Positions 1 through 11,272 of a stretch of DNA of 64,000 bases are shown in pieces. Source of the DNA: Anthostomella pinea (Eukaryota > Ascomycota > Sordariomycetes > Xylariales > Xylariaceae); the NCBI GenBank assembly GCA_963556695.1, contig CAUWAG010000012.1, positions 4,278,001 to 4,342,000 on the forward strand. The letters are read 5' to 3'. A model generated the notes under the pieces. It made no database searches. It worked only from the letters and a program-made list of their open reading frames with translations, and had not been told where the DNA came from. The translations under genes and the position numbers were made by a program. Within the stretch, counting starts at the first letter, position 1. Each line of letters starts with the position of its first letter.

Positions 1-36
1 TCCAGCCTCCGGTGATTCCAAGCCAAGCGGTTCAAG

Positions 37-1313
37 ATGCTGACTCTCACGCAAACCTTCCTCCTGGCCTCGGCCGCCCTCTCCCTCTGCGCCGCTGCTC
101 CCTTCGAGGAGCAGAAGGGTCACAGCTTCACCGTTCACCAGGTGCGAAATGAGCACCATCGCCGCAATGGAGCTCAGGCCCTCGCAAAGGCCTACCGCAA
201 GTTTGGAGCGCCCATGCCGGAATATCTCGTCAATGCTCTGAACACGACCTACGCGAACGCCAAGCGGGCCACCACTGGCAGCGTCGTCACGACACCCGAG
301 GAGGACGACGCCGAGTATCTGACGCCCGTGTCCATCGGCACGCCGGCGAAGTTGTTGAACCTGGACTTCGACACCGGCTCGTCGGACCTATGGGTGTTCT
401 CCAGCGAGCTGTCTTCGAGCTCCCAGTCCGGACACAGCGTCTACGACCCGTCCAGTAGCAGCACGTCCAAAAAGCTGTCAGGGTCGACCTGGGACATCTC
501 CTACGGCGACGGCAGTGGCGCTTCGGGCGACGTCTACACGGACGTCGTCAACATCGGCGGCGTGTCGTTCGCGTCCCAGCCCGTCGAGGCAGCCAGCACG
601 ATCTCGTCCGAGTTCACCGAGGACACAGACAACGACGGTCTCGTTGGACTGGCCTTCAGCAGCATCAACACGGTCTCTCCCAAGGCGCAGAAGACCTTTT
701 TCGACAACGTCAAGTCCTCGCTCGCCGCGCCGCTGTTCGCCGCTGACTTGAAGCACGATGCTCGTAAGTTTCCCGCTCACGATATCCTATGTTCGCGTGA
801 CTAATGTCTGTATCAGCCGGCTCGTACGACTTCGGCATCGCCGACAGCTCCAAGTACACGGGCTCCATCACCTACACCACGGTCGACTCGTCCCAGGGGT
901 ACTGGGGTTTCACCGCGGCCAGCTACAAGGTCGGCACCAGCTCGTACAGCACCAAGGTCAGCGGCATCGCTGACACAGGCACGACGCTGCTGCTGCTCCC
1001 CGCCGCCGTGGTCAAGAACTACTACAGCAAGGTGTCCGGCTCCAGCAACTCCAACACGTATGGCGGCTACGTTTTCTCCTGCACCGCGACCCTGCCCACC
1101 TTCACCTACGTCGTCGGCACCAAGAGCATCGTCATCTCGGGCGACATCATGAACTACGCGCCCGTGGAGGACGGCTCGTCTACCTGCTACGGTGGCCTGC
1201 AGTCGAGCGCTGGCATCGGTATCAACATCTTCGGTGACATTGCGCTCAAGGCGGCATACGTCGTCTTCAATGGAGCGTCCACACCACAGCTGGGTTTTGC
1301 CACCAAGGCCTAA
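37..1313 (+). CDS. secreted aspartic endopeptidase (pepsin family A1, aspergillopepsin/penicillopepsin-like)
   Basis: Two exons, 37-763 and 817-1313, joined over a 53-nt GT-AG intron, give 407 aa, the usual length for fungal secreted A1 proteases. Residues 1-20 form a signal peptide (hydrophobic core ending in CAAA). A basic propeptide follows, with a Lys-Arg at residues 76-77 just before the expected mature N-terminus. The two catalytic motifs are intact: DTGSSDLWV (Asp112) and DTGTTLLLL (Asp295), and the flap region has YGDGS. The splice restores the family-typical HDAPGSYDFG across the junction. From family knowledge it is an acid endopeptidase exported for extracellular protein digestion. 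The ATG at 37 is chosen because the signal peptide starts there. A MITE lies about 0.3 kb downstream. Confidence 0.95.
764..816 (+). other. intron of the aspartic protease gene
   Basis: The donor is GTAAGT, a CTAAT branch-like site lies near 800, and the acceptor is CAG at 814-816. Removing it keeps the A1 protease frame; read through, the exon 1 frame stops at 802-804. Confidence 0.9.
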
Positions 1314-1611
1314 TGGTACCATTCCTTGGGATGCACAGGGGTTGTGTGGCGAGACTTAATTGGGTCCCGGTGGCTGTTTGGGCTCGGTCATCCCTCTGGA
1401 TCCCCTATTTTTACAGTGTATGTCACATAAGAGACATGGTGTTGAAGCATAGTAATCGCATTTATACAATTGTATCTACCTAGCTAATTAACTTGGTTAT
1501 ATGACACGGTTGAATGCCCTGCCCAGCTAACCTGACTTTCCTATGCTTAAAGAAGGCTGTAGGAATTCATGAACTCTTATGATAGCGAACAGTGCTCATT
1601 CAGATTACCTA

Positions 1612-1934
1612 CAGGTGTCCAGGATGGTAATGGTTAGCGGTTCCACATGACAGGGACTTTTTAGGTCTATAATTATCTGCAATAGTATATATAGAACATT
1701 ACAGATTTTTTTCGCGATGGTTGCTTCAGATAGACTGGCAAGCCCCAAAACGGCCACCGGTGAAAGGTCTCGAACCAAATAAGCATCATACGTCCTGTCC
1801 ATGTTCGTCTAGCATTGCTCAACGGCTTCTCATTATAGAATATGTATTAGAGTAGCAACTACTATTTTATACTGACCCATACCCCCCATCATGTGGAACT
1901 GCAGCCATTACCATCCTGGACGCCTGGACACCTG
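1612..1934. mobile_element. MITE with about 40-bp terminal inverted repeats, TA target duplication
   Basis: The left end (CAGGTGTCCAGGATGGTAAT...) and the right end are inverted repeats over about 40 bp. The right copy contains an extra CGTCCAGG, an 8-bp internal duplication. Both outer ends are flanked by TA, as in Tc1/mariner-pogo insertions. The interior (about 230 bp) has no coding capacity. The same terminal sequence (GGATGGTAATGGTTAGCGG) recurs at about 13390-13505 and 15345-15372. TA duplications are only two bases, so the superfamily assignment is an inference. Confidence 0.75.
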
Positions 1935-2107
1935 TAGTTTTGATCACGCCTGCGATCAGTTAGTCGTCGCCCTTATAAGTACTTGGACGACGACGCAAAG
2001 CTGTTCCTGCTCGGTAGAATAACCACCGCCATCAGCTACCTTGATTACCACTACCATCAGCCCAGACCACAGCCCTATTTCCCTGTCGCACATTCTCACC
2101 CGCCAGA

Positions 2108-2371
2108 ATGCGCTTCTTCAAAGTCTTCTCCCTCCTTCTCTGCACTCAAGGGGTCATCAGTGCAGTTCCGCACAGACCGAATCCAGCCAACATGGCAAGG
2201 GATGTCGACTCACGACAAGAGCACCACGGTCGCCAGGCACCAGAGAACAGCCACACACGTCGCGCAAACGTTGGAAGGAGCGAAACCGTTGTCGCGAGGG
2301 GTGGTCCTGATGGCACCTCCGGAGCTCATATTCACAAGCGCTGGTTAAAGAAGAAGTACTCACTCGTTTGA
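2108..2371 (+). CDS. small secreted protein, 3' end cut by LINE insertion
   Basis: An 87-aa ORF starts with a clear signal peptide (MRFFKVFSLLLCTQGVISA, cleavage about residue 19). A hydrophilic, Arg/His-rich tail with no further cysteines follows. Upstream there is a TATA-like CTTATAA near 1972 and a pyrimidine-rich leader with CACCCGCCAGAATG at the start codon, like a real fungal promoter. The stop codon TGA lies in the first repeat of the (TGAT)n tail of the LINE inserted at about 2369, so the native C-terminus is probably lost. No family is recognised. It could be an effector-like protein or a degraded gene. Confidence 0.55.
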   Translation: MRFFKVFSLLLCTQGVISAVPHRPNPANMARDVDSRQEHHGRQAPENSHTRRANVGRSETVVARGGPDGTSGAHIHKRWLKKKYSLV

Positions 2372-2397
2372 TTGATTGATTGATGATTGATTGATTG

Positions 2398-2692
2398 TAT
2401 TTAACGTGGGGGATCGCTCCTCAGTAGTGCAAACCACGCCTCCCAGAGCCACTGCATCGCAGGGTTGTGGAGGTATCAAGATAATGAGTACAGTCAGTCC
2501 CGCTCACGAGCCTATCCCCGTTGTTGCAACTGTATGACTTTGGGGTCATCCATCTGGTCCTTCAAGAACAGCTATCTATCAGGGGCAGATTAATAAAAAG
2601 AACTTGCTCTTCTCAACAAATTTTGCCCATTCTGTGCTCCTCTCCCCTAAGTATTGTAAACAGGCTGTTCTAGGCGAGTACCTGGACAGTAA
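2398..2692 (-). repeat. LINE A 3'UTR, shared with SINE-like elements
   Basis: The first 120 or so bases next to the tail (GTATTTAACGTGGGGG..., CAAACCACGCCTCCCAGAG) match the tail-proximal parts of the elements at 8941 and 17449 and the stub at 11241. This is the region a LINE reverse transcriptase would recognise. Confidence 0.7.
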
Positions 2693-3100
2693 TCAGTTTT
2701 TCCCAAGCCTCCTACAAAAGAAAATGTGTTGTGGTGTTTTCTTCTCACCATAGCTGCAGTGGTCATTCGAGTCTGTATGCCCAAAAAGTTCATGGTATCT
2801 GGCAAAGTCGCCATGTCCAGATCTGGCCGCTAGAAGTCTGTGTAAAGTGCTCCTTTCAAAAGATATAAGGTTTTTTTTAGTTATTATATGTGAGTATACT
2901 TCTTGATATCTAGGTTCTGATTGGTCTTTCCACCATTGATCGAATTCTCTCTTGTTCTTTTTTTTGAGATCTCTCTTAACCCAAGAGATTATGGGAAGAT
3001 TTGTTGCGTCTGTTTTTAGCATGGCATCCTTTTTTATTAGTGTGTCAGCAGCTTTGTTGCCATTAATATCTCTGTGTCTAGGAATCCACTTGACGGTCAC
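2693..3100 (-). pseudogene. LINE A RNase H C-terminal fragment
   Basis: A 135-aa segment begins with VKWIPRHRDINGNKAAD, the C-terminal RNase HI motif (W-x-P-x-H-x-D-x-x-G-N-x-x-A-D). A Cys/His-containing tail typical of the end of Tad-like ORF2 follows. The N-terminal half of RNase H, around 3100-3530, is broken by stops. Confidence 0.8.
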
Positions 3101-3532
3101 TCCAGGAGTGTGTGCTGTGGCGAGTTCTTGGAATTATAAAAAAATGTTCTGTGATGTCTTGGGTGGAGTCCCATTGAGCCCATCTACAACTGACGTGTTG
3201 TCCAGGCAGACATATAGCTGTTTTCTATGTCCAATTGCCCTGGCTGCTGTAAGACTTTGAAGAGCACCATGGACTTCAGCATCTACTATTTCTGCTTATA
3301 GAAGTCTGTCCTTTTCCCGGTATACTTCTTGTGTAGTGCCGCCTTTCCTGATGGTATAGCCCCATCCAGTGCGGGTTGTGCCTTGGTCGTCCAATTGTGA
3401 TCCATCTGAGTAGATGACAAAGTCAGTGTTCGTATTTCTTTCCTGTAGCCATTACTTGAAGAGTTCTGTTTCTTTGTTTTTGTCTTTACGGATTGGGGGC
3501 TTCTTTTATAATGGCTTGGTGAGTATTGGTCT

Positions 3533-5251
3533 CTAGAAATCAGGGACTAGTTGGAAGCTCCTTTGTAGCCTTGTTGGTTCTTTGCGAGCTTGTATTTGGA
3601 GCCTGCCAACAAGAGGGTGTCTCTGGTCTACTCGTCCGAGTCGGAAGCCGTAACGTCTTCTTATTGACTCTGCAAGAATTCCTGCTGGAGGAATCTGTGA
3701 TTCAAAGTATAGGATATGTCCAGGGTGTGTTTTCCAGACTGGCAAGATAGCTCTGATTGCCGTTCGTAGTACAGCATCTATCGTTCTAAGAAGCCCTTTA
3801 ATGCGACATGCTGATGTCCCACCTAAGCTCCTAATTTTTTCCATTCCTGGGTACCAGGCCTCCAGGCCATATGTAAGAATAGGAATAACACAAGTTTTCA
3901 TAGCCCTTTTGGTTGACTTTACTGGAAGTCCTTTGACTGTGTTGCATAGTCCTCGAAGGTGGTTTGCTACCCTACTAGCTTTCTTGGCCCAGTAGGAAAC
4001 GTGATCTTTGAAGTTCAGTTTTCTATCCAGGAAGACACCCAGCCATCGCATGGAGTTCTTTGCTGTTCTGTTTATTGTCCCGTGGCGGACCGGAGGATTG
4101 TCTGAGTTCTTTTTCCGTGAGAAGTGCATGATCTCGGTTTTGTCGGGATCAAATTCAATAGCATTGTTATGTCCCCATTGGTTGAGCAGGTAAAGATTTT
4201 CAGAAGCCTCTTTGGCTATTTCTTTAAGGTCCTTTCCAATACAGAGAGTCGCTAGGTCGTCTGTATATCCAAAGCGTCTCCTTTTCATAACAAGTCGGGC
4301 ACAGATTGGCTCTGTATACAGCATATAAAGGATTGGAGAAGCTGGTGAGCCTTGTGGTAGCCCACAAGTGAGAGCTTTTATGTCGGTCACAATACCTTCA
4401 AACCAAACTCTTGCGGACCGTTCGGACATGAATGACTGGACCCATCTTATGAGGAAGCCCGGCCAGCCCTGTTCTCTTATGAGAACCACCAGCCGTCCCA
4501 TTAGGGCAGCGTCGAAGGCCCCTGTCACATCTGTTGTGACTACCGTTGCAACAAGGCCTTGGTCAAGGGCCTGCTCAATATCGTGTATGAGTGCAGCTAC
4601 CAAGTCGGCGGCAGAGCGCTTTGGCAGAGCTCCAAAATGTTGTGGAGCTAGAATTCCGAGTTTGATGACAAACCAGGCAATTCTTTTTGCAATGAGTCGT
4701 TCTAGGCCTTTGCCAAGACATGATAATAGCGATATTGGTCTGTAGGCCCTGGGGTTGGAGTAGTCTTTCTTGCCTGGCTTTGGGATCATCACCACCTCAG
4801 CTACTTTGAATGGTTTAGGGTGGTGTCCAATCTGTAGACAGTTCTGGAAAAGGGCTCTGATATGCTCCCCAATGACTGGCTAGCAAGCTTTCAGAATCCG
4901 TACTGTGAGGGTGTCTACTCCTGGGGAGTTGCTCTTGGTCCCTATAGTGCACCCTTCAGCTTCTTCTAGTCCGACATGGTATTCAAGGGGGATGTGTGGC
5001 TTGGCTTGTGTGATCTGAGCAGACCAGGGGTCGATGATATCGTTGTCTGGGGTACTTCGTTCAAGCATGGCTAAGCGTAGTGCATTTGCCTTGCTCTCTT
5101 GTGACTCAAAGATTTGGTCCCTTATGATGATTGGGGGGGAACGCAATCCTGCTGACAGCTTGTGCCAGGAAACAATTCTGTATAGGTCCTTTGGCTCTGT
5201 TGCTGAATCAATTAGAGTCTGCCAGTACTCTCTCCTAGCTTTCCAAACCAC
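3533..5251 (-). pseudogene. LINE A ORF2 reverse transcriptase domain, broken
   Basis: There are two open segments: 5251-4880 (RT N-terminal region) and 4795-3533 (420 aa), separated by an in-frame TAG near 4879. The larger one shows the RT palm motifs: AYRPISLLSCLGKGLERLIAKR, TDVTGAFDAALMG, GLPQGSPASPILYMLY, and the catalytic box as YTDDLATL (YADD in most LINEs; LINE B has NADD). It makes cDNA at the nicked target. The frame is lost after 3533, towards RNase H. Confidence 0.9.
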
Positions 5252-5350
5252 GCGGCAAAATTCCTGTCGGGCTGAATTCCGCCCTTCTTGGCTTGTAATT
5301 TGTTTAGAAAGGGCCCTGTATGTCTGAACAGCTGCTTTGCAGTCATCATT

Positions 5351-6268
5351 CTACCAAGCAGTGGGCCTAGATTGACGGGGCTTCTTGCCCACTGTCCTGA
5401 TACAGCCTTGGATCATGTTGATCAAGTTGTGTATAAAGGCATCCACCTGGCCAGGGGATACACCCAGCCGGGCGAGTTCATGAATCCTGGTTTGGACATT
5501 GTCTGCCAGCTCTTGTAGTTTATCGTCCGGTACTATCCAATGATTGGCCTTGGGAACTCGGTCCTGATCTCCCTGAATTGGAATGACTATCCGTAATGTC
5601 TCATGATCTGAGGTGCACTGAAGTGCATCATTGACTGAGGCTTCAGCCATGGGGACATCTGAGAACACCAGATCTAGTACATTTCTATCGTCATGTGTTG
5701 GGACATCTGGTTCAGAAATCAGATCCAGTCCGTGGTCTGCCATAGTCTGTGCCAGTATGACGCCACCGTGATATCCTGGATTGCTCGAGTCCCAGGATGT
5801 GTCGCCAGCATTAAAATCTCCAGCTATAACACAGCCAAAAGGTGGAGTCCATACTTCCAGAATATCATCCACTTCCTGTGGGTTGTCACATGGCCGGTAG
5901 ACACTGGCAAATGTGATGCCATGTACCTTGACCCAGGTGATGTCTCGTGTAACATAGGGCCGAAGTTGATCCGCTTGAAGGTGTTTTCTCACATAGATGA
6001 GAGATCTGGGCCGTGTACTGTCGCTGTCCCAAGAATCCACTGGGGAGTATATATTGTAATTGGGGTGTGTCTTTACTCCCATTCTCCTGTCTGGTGGTAT
6101 GCCAATCCAGGGCTCTTGCATCAGAATAATGTCTGCTTGTTCTCCTTTGTAGTCAGCCAGGTTAATGGCTAACTCTGTAGGGCCTGCACTCTTTTGTCCT
6201 CCTGCTGTATTCACAGAATGGATGACTAGATGCCTATGTCGATGTGTTTCGTTTGATGTACCTAACAT
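5351..6268 (-). pseudogene. LINE A ORF2 N-terminus: APE-type endonuclease
   Basis: A 305-aa open segment has the exonuclease-endonuclease-phosphatase fold motifs: a QEPW motif near residue 51, GDFNAGDTSWDS near residue 151, and SDHETL near residue 224. This domain nicks target DNA to prime reverse transcription. The segment ends in a stop before the RT domain, so ORF2 is not contiguous. Confidence 0.85.
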
Positions 6269-7896
6269 TGACTGACAACAATGGTATTGGCATCTCTGGG
6301 ATGAGTTGTATCTGTTGTGTCGATTTGTATTGTGGTGTCTTTGTTATTGTTACTGGGTGTTGACCCAGCTTGGTTTCTGCCTGTTTCATTGAAGGCCTTG
6401 GATCTGGCTCTTTCTCTGGCTAGCCTTATTTCCTGGATTTGCTCCCATGTGTGCTTATGGATGGTACCTTTCACAACCTTGGGGCGGGCAGGGCATTTAT
6501 TGAAATTGGCAGCATGAGGTCCTTTGCAGTTGACACACTTTGGGATTGGTTTTTCGCACTCTCCCTGGTGTACTGTGTTGGCGCAGTGTGCATATACTTG
6601 CTTTTCGCATCGGTAATTCCTACCATGGTATCTGAAGCAGCTTGCACACTAGTGAACCTTGGGGGTGTGTTGAATATGCCTTGAGGTCATTGAGTGGGCA
6701 AAAAGCGTGAATGGTTTCCTTGCTGCACTGGGCAGAGAGATTATCCACGTGGTTTCTGGATCAGAATCAGTCGTGTTCTTTGAGAGTATGCACCTTAAAG
6801 GTCTGTCGCCTGTTTGGGCTTCAACTTCATTGGCAACAACAGTGTCAGTAATATCGATTGTGAACCCTTCTGCACTGATGACCTTTCTTGGGCATCCATC
6901 GACCTTGTAATGATGCCAGACTGTGTGGGTCTCAATCTTTTGTGCCTTGAGAATGTCGGCAATTTCTTCTTGGAAAGCCAGAAGCTTAGCCTGAGTTGGC
7001 TTGTCCCTTGGGTGTAAGGTAAATCCAGAAGGACACCGTGTCACTTCTCTAAGCTCCTGAGGGTGGAGCTTAAGTCTTCTGTTCAGTGTAAACTTGATTC
7101 CATAAGGCTCTAAGTGGCTATTATCCATGCGGGCAAAGACCCGGAGGTCATCCTGCTTCTTTTTCAGTTGGTTGGCAGTGATGAGGGCGCCAGGCTGTGT
7201 TTTCTTCATGGTAGTGTTGACTGTCCATGGATGCTGTCGTTGGCCAGAGGAGACAGCTTGGGCGAAGGTCATGGTGGGCTTCCCTATCCCTGTCCCGCCA
7301 GGAGTGGTCTTTCTTTTAGGCGGATCTCGGGTTTCCAGCCACTCATTCAGGCATTTGGAGAAGAAAGCGCTGAACTCCTTGGCATGAGAGTTCAGTTCGG
7401 TTTCAGCTTTCTCAAGTGTCTTATCGACTGCTGCAGCACACTTTTGAAACATTGTCATCCTGGCTTCATAGAGATGCTTGTCTTTAGCCAGTATTTTGGC
7501 AACTTAGTCCTGGCATTTTGAAGAAGAGACTTTGTTCCCTGCATCACCTCTAATGACTTGGTCTGTAAGGATTTCGATTGACTGAGGTGATTCCATATCA
7601 ATGGTGCTGCTATTATTGATATTTCGGGATTTTCTTTTTAGAGGGGAAACAGTGGTGAAGTCAGCCTCAGAGACCTGTGACGGGCTGCTGTTGATGTCGT
7701 CGAGCAGTGCCTGGCGGAGCCTGCTTGGGGTTGCCGGGCCATATGTTCTTTTAGGGACTGGGGATTTGAACACGCCGCCAGTAGTCGTCTTTGGGACGGC
7801 CACTGGCGTATTTGGGGGCCTATCGTGAAGGGGTGCCATCCAGCTTGTGAGAAAAATTTTCTGTGCCTTGGCAAGGATAGTCAGATACTGAGACAA
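6262..7896 (-). pseudogene. LINE A ORF1 (gag-like nucleic-acid-binding protein), broken
   Basis: Three open segments (7896-7504, 7458-6649, 6474-6262) are separated by stops. The first is Ser/Pro/Lys-rich. The middle carries the conserved block found also in LINE C (GIKFTLNRRLKLHPQELREV). The CCHC zinc-knuckle segment, readable in LINE C (CVSCFRYHGRNYRC and CARCASTVHQGEC), lies here around 6500-6660 and is interrupted by a TAG at about 6649. ORF1 proteins of this class coat the LINE RNA. Non-functional here. Confidence 0.8.
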
Positions 7897-7970
7897 ATGC
7901 CTGCTTTAGTGCAGATATAGAGATTGCGCCCTAACAGTGGGGGGCCAAGAAAAATAGTTGTTTTTGCAAG

Positions 7971-8940
7971 GTGGTTGTCCGGTCAAACTTAATAGCATTG
8001 TTGTGTCCCCATTGGTTGAGTGAATGAAGATTTTCAGAAGCCTCTGTAGCTGTTTTCTCAAGGTTCTTTCCAATACAGAGAGTTGCTAAGTCGTCTGCAT
8101 TTCTAAAGCGTCTCCTTTCCATACCAAGTCGGGCACAGATTGGCTCTGTATACAGCATATAAAGAATTGGAGAGGCTGGTGAGCCTTGTGAAAGCCCACA
8201 AGTGAGAGCTTTTATATCGGTCACGATACCTTCAAACCGAACTCTTGCGGACCGTTCGGACATGAATGACTGGACCCATCTTATGAGGAAGCCCGGCCAG
8301 CCCTGTTCTCTCATGAGAACCACCAGCTGTCCTATTAGGGCAGCGTTAAAGGCCCCTTTCACATCTGACGTGACTACTGTTGCAACAAGGCCTTGATCAA
8401 GGGCCTGCTTAATATCGTGTATGAGTGCAGCTACCAAGTCGGTGACAGAGCGCTTCGGTAGCGCTCCAAAATATTATGGAGCTAGAATTCCGAGTTTAAT
8501 AACGAACCAGGCAATTCTTTTCGTAATGAGTCGTCCTAGGCCTTTGTCAAGACATGACAGCAGCGATATTGGTCTGTAGGCCCTGGGGTTGGAGTAGTCT
8601 TTCTTGTCTGGTTTTAGGATCATCACCACTTCAGCTATTTTGAATGGTTTAGGGTGGTGTCCAATCTGTAGACAGTGTGACGGAACGCTCACCATAACCA
8701 CCATGCCACAGCTGTTCCTCCCAAATGGATGTCGAATATCAAGCGTGGCAGCTTGACATTCAATGGTGGTACATGTACTCATGTCCGGGCTCCAGGACTC
8801 ACCACATGGGCTACCTATACCAGACCATGACAGACAGGTCTGGAAAAGGGCTCTGATATGTTCCCTAATGACTGGCCAGCAAGCTTTCAGAATCCGTACT
8901 GTGAGGGTGTCTACTCCCGTGGATTTGCTCTTGGTCCCTA
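7971..8940 (-). mobile_element. LINE B: RT fragment of the same Tad-like family
   Basis: This is a second copy of the LINE A RT region (equivalent to about LINE A 4150-4940). It contains the blocks VTSDVKGAFNAALIG, SQGSPASPILYMLY and NADDLATLCIGKN, with many substitutions and two open pieces (8437-7931 and 8782-8474). It stops abruptly at 7970 against the 5' end of LINE A and at 8940 against the tail of a SINE-like element. A short LTR-like element is inserted at 8676-8832. Both ends of the LINE are missing. Confidence 0.85.
8676..8832. mobile_element. solo LTR-like element, 157 bp, 5-bp target duplication GACAG
   Basis: It starts TGTGACGG and ends CATGACA (TG...CA). It is flanked by GACAG at 8671-8675 and 8833-8837. 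LINE A gives the empty site (CTGTAGACAGTTCTGG), which proves the insertion boundaries. It has no coding capacity. Confidence 0.85.
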
Positions 8941-9495
8941 TTGATTGATTGATTGTATTTATCGTGGGTGCAGTCCCTCAGCAGGGCAAACCACGCCTCC
9001 CAGAGCCATTGCATCGCAAGGTTGTAGAGGTGTCAGTCTAGATACATTCAGATCCGCGCACGAGCCTATCCTCGCTATAGCGGTACCAATCTGGAGTGTC
9101 CAGATGGTTTTAGTCAATACCGAAGCACAATTCCGTCAGAAAAACCTCCTATCCAGTGACAAAGCGACCCAGTGAACCTCAATCCTCTAGTGTACACATT
9201 GTTCCAGTAGCCGTTCAATATATGTCGCATTGGTGGATGAAATAGGTGTTTGTTATCTACTGGCGAGGGAAACCATAAGGGGGAAAACCCCGCAGGAATG
9301 GGTGTCGTGGAGACAAGCTGCTTGGCTATCGGTCTCTGTGATAATGGGGCCTCTCCACTGTCGTGTACTGATTGTCGACTCGCACAAGCCGGGTCAGAAA
9401 GGGGGCCATAGCAGGATTCGAACCCACTTGTTCTCGTCGCCCACCGCACAAACGGGAACACAACCAGGCACATTTGACCATTGCGCCATATGGCC
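8941..9495 (-). mobile_element. SINE-like element or LINE 3' fragment with tRNA-like head
   Basis: On the minus strand it ends in a (TCAA)n tail at 8941-8953. The proximal 290 bp (8954-9232) are nearly identical to the element at 17449-17746. Its last 120 bp also match the LINE A 3'UTR. Further 5' (9403-9495, minus) lies a tRNA-like Pol III head with A and B boxes. Whether the head and tail are one 555-bp SINE or two neighbouring pieces cannot be settled from one copy; the 17449 copy lacks the head. Confidence 0.5.
9403..9495 (-). ncRNA. tRNA-like Pol III promoter unit (tRNA-derived SINE head or tRNA pseudogene)
   Basis: Read on the minus strand, an acceptor-like stem GGCCATA/TATGGCC closes the unit. 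There is a perfect A box (TGGCGCAATGG) with a GCGC/GTGC D stem and a perfect B box (GGTTCGAATCC). The anticodon arm does not pair as in a normal tRNA, and the region between the boxes is too long and unpaired, so no anticodon can be assigned. Confidence 0.55.
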
Positions 9496-9570
9496 CGATG
9501 AACGATGAAAGTATCATAATATTGTCCATGTAGGATCAATACTGGTTGAGATTATCATTGCGTTGAATGA

Positions 9571-10042
9571 TCAGTGGACTAGGGGAACATCTTGTAGCGT
9601 ATGCATTGGTGATGACCAGTGAAGTGATGTGCCAATAGATTGATCCTTGTTCCTTGACCGTTTACCCATTCCCATGCTTCCTGATGCGCTTCCGACGCTA
9701 TATTCTGCCCTCCCAACTTCTGTCACGATTCCCCAAAGCGACTCACGGAATCTCAAACCCATACTGAGAGTCCCTTTCTGGTAGATTGATGGGGTAGAAG
9801 AACTCGTTGTATGTAAACACAGCAATGAGAATCCATCCAAGGGGAGGGAACACCCAGAATACGCAGAAATTGATGGCGACAAAAAATAAGCCCCGCAACA
9901 CGTAGTTCCACTCCCATAGCATCCGGAAAATGAGTCCAAAGACTCAAACAAAGACACCGAGGACGGCTAACAACGCCAGCATGATAAAGGCTGAATCCCA
10001 AAACCCTGGCCGATCCGGGTCTGTGCCTATCGTGTTTGTCAT
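9571..10042 (-). pseudogene. degraded membrane-protein gene remnant
   Basis: From an ATG at 10042 the minus strand reads a short polar N-terminus (MTNTIGTDPDRPGFW). Strongly hydrophobic segments follow (AFIMLALLAVLGVFV, LRGLFFVAINFCVFW, LGWILIAVFTYNEFFYPI), then a conserved-looking polar end near 9750. One in-frame TGA (9944-9946) interrupts it between the first two segments, where a Trp or Arg would fit. A GTGAGT follows at 9746, perhaps an intron donor, but no convincing acceptor keeps the frame. No family is recognised. It could be a gene broken by mutation or a remnant carried by repeats. Confidence 0.3.
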
Positions 10043-11240
10043 GTTTTTCGCTTCGCAGGGTGGCTGAGATGACGTGGTTCGAATTGGCTGAACTCAATGC
10101 TTGCTGGTCTGGTAGAGAGTGACGGATGTGGCATGCGGCGAATTCTCGCAAGAGGTCGTCTCTGGCCATAAACAGACGAGTTGGTTGTGGTAGTGATAGT
10201 AAGAATACCACAAGTACCTCCCCCAGCAGTGCGGCGCGTCAGCAATTAAACCCTATCGCAAGGACAAAGACCGCCAGCAGGTAAGTACGATGCCAGTAGA
10301 GCTCTTTATTCACCTTGTGGTAATGCCCACTTCTTTATGACCGGATCTGGCAATTTGGACAAAGACGACGCTCTTAGTGACATGTCAAAGCCGAAAGTGT
10401 CGATCTCTAGGCTTCAACACCTGCATTAGGTAGCCAACCACTGGCCCTCAAAGAAGTGGCAGGGATATCATCTTAGGGTCATTTCGCAGTTTGAAAGCAT
10501 CACAGACGCCTGCTATTTTAGCCAATGTGTTCCACTGGATTCTGTATGCTTCAAACCTACCTCAGTAGGCGAGCGTGCGTCTCATGAAGCCGCCACCTTC
10601 TACTTTACATACTGGTGGGTTTAGGTACCAACGATGTTGGCACAGGTTTCTTTGACTGTAAGCTATTAGAATTGTATGGTAAGCAAGATGGGTGATGTCA
10701 AAACATGTACTAGAATGCAACCTGACCGAATCATGAGTGCACCGCAAGACAAATAACGGCGGGGACCTAGATGTGGGACAGCCCCCCATGTGGGACAGTT
10801 TTCTCACCAAAACTCCAATATTGCGACATTTATAACTCAACCAACAGTGATGCCACAATATATTTGTTTAAACGGGAATATTCGTTAATTTTCTTTTTAT
10901 CTTTTAAGTCCGGCTACTCCTTGTACTTTGTTTTGATACTGGAGTTACAATTACATGAAGTTTTGCCCCTACGAAATTTTATGTTTCGGGCTGCCGCAAG
11001 GCTGCCGCAAGGCTGGTTTTCCCGACCTTTTGGTGGGAGCCAGGCTCAGTTCAAGTTCAACACACCGCTACGTTCTTGGTACGGAAGAAGGCAGCATCAT
11101 ACACAATACATCCTCGTACCACTCGACCAAATCTAGCCATTCCACCGGCTAGGAGGCAACTAAGAAAAATAACAAGAGTAACGTAGCAATATATTGGCGG
11201 ACGGCAGCAAGCCATCGAAAGGGGTCCCAGGCCCGTGGGA
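10043..11240. other. intergenic, no supported gene
   Basis: Mixed-composition DNA without a convincing ORF. A tandem ATGTGGGACAGCC/ATGTGGGACAGTT pair at about 10771-10802 and a doubled GGCTGCCGCAA at about 10989-11012 are the only local repeats I see. Possibly old transposon debris. Confidence 0.4.

Positions 11241-11272
<32 letters not shown>

Larger units (their letters stand above)
2369..7964 (-). mobile_element. Tad-like non-LTR retrotransposon (LINE A), near full length, degenerate
   Basis: Read on the minus strand, the order is ORF1 (gag-like, CCHC knuckles), ORF2 endonuclease, reverse transcriptase, RNase H, a 3'UTR, and a simple (TCAA)n tail at 2369-2397. RNase H after RT plus a short-repeat tail fits the Tad/I group of fungal LINEs. 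The 5' end is placed at 7964 because the sequence CAAAAAC is also where LINE C begins (18802). The frames are broken by several stops (about 7506, 6649, 4879 and more before RNase H), so the copy is inactive. No clear target-site duplication was found: the right flank is LINE B, the left flank is the secreted-protein gene. Confidence 0.9.

Noticed and set aside
9403..9495. Functional tRNA gene
   Set aside because: A and B boxes are perfect, but the anticodon arm does not pair, so no isotype can be given; kept as a tRNA-like unit.
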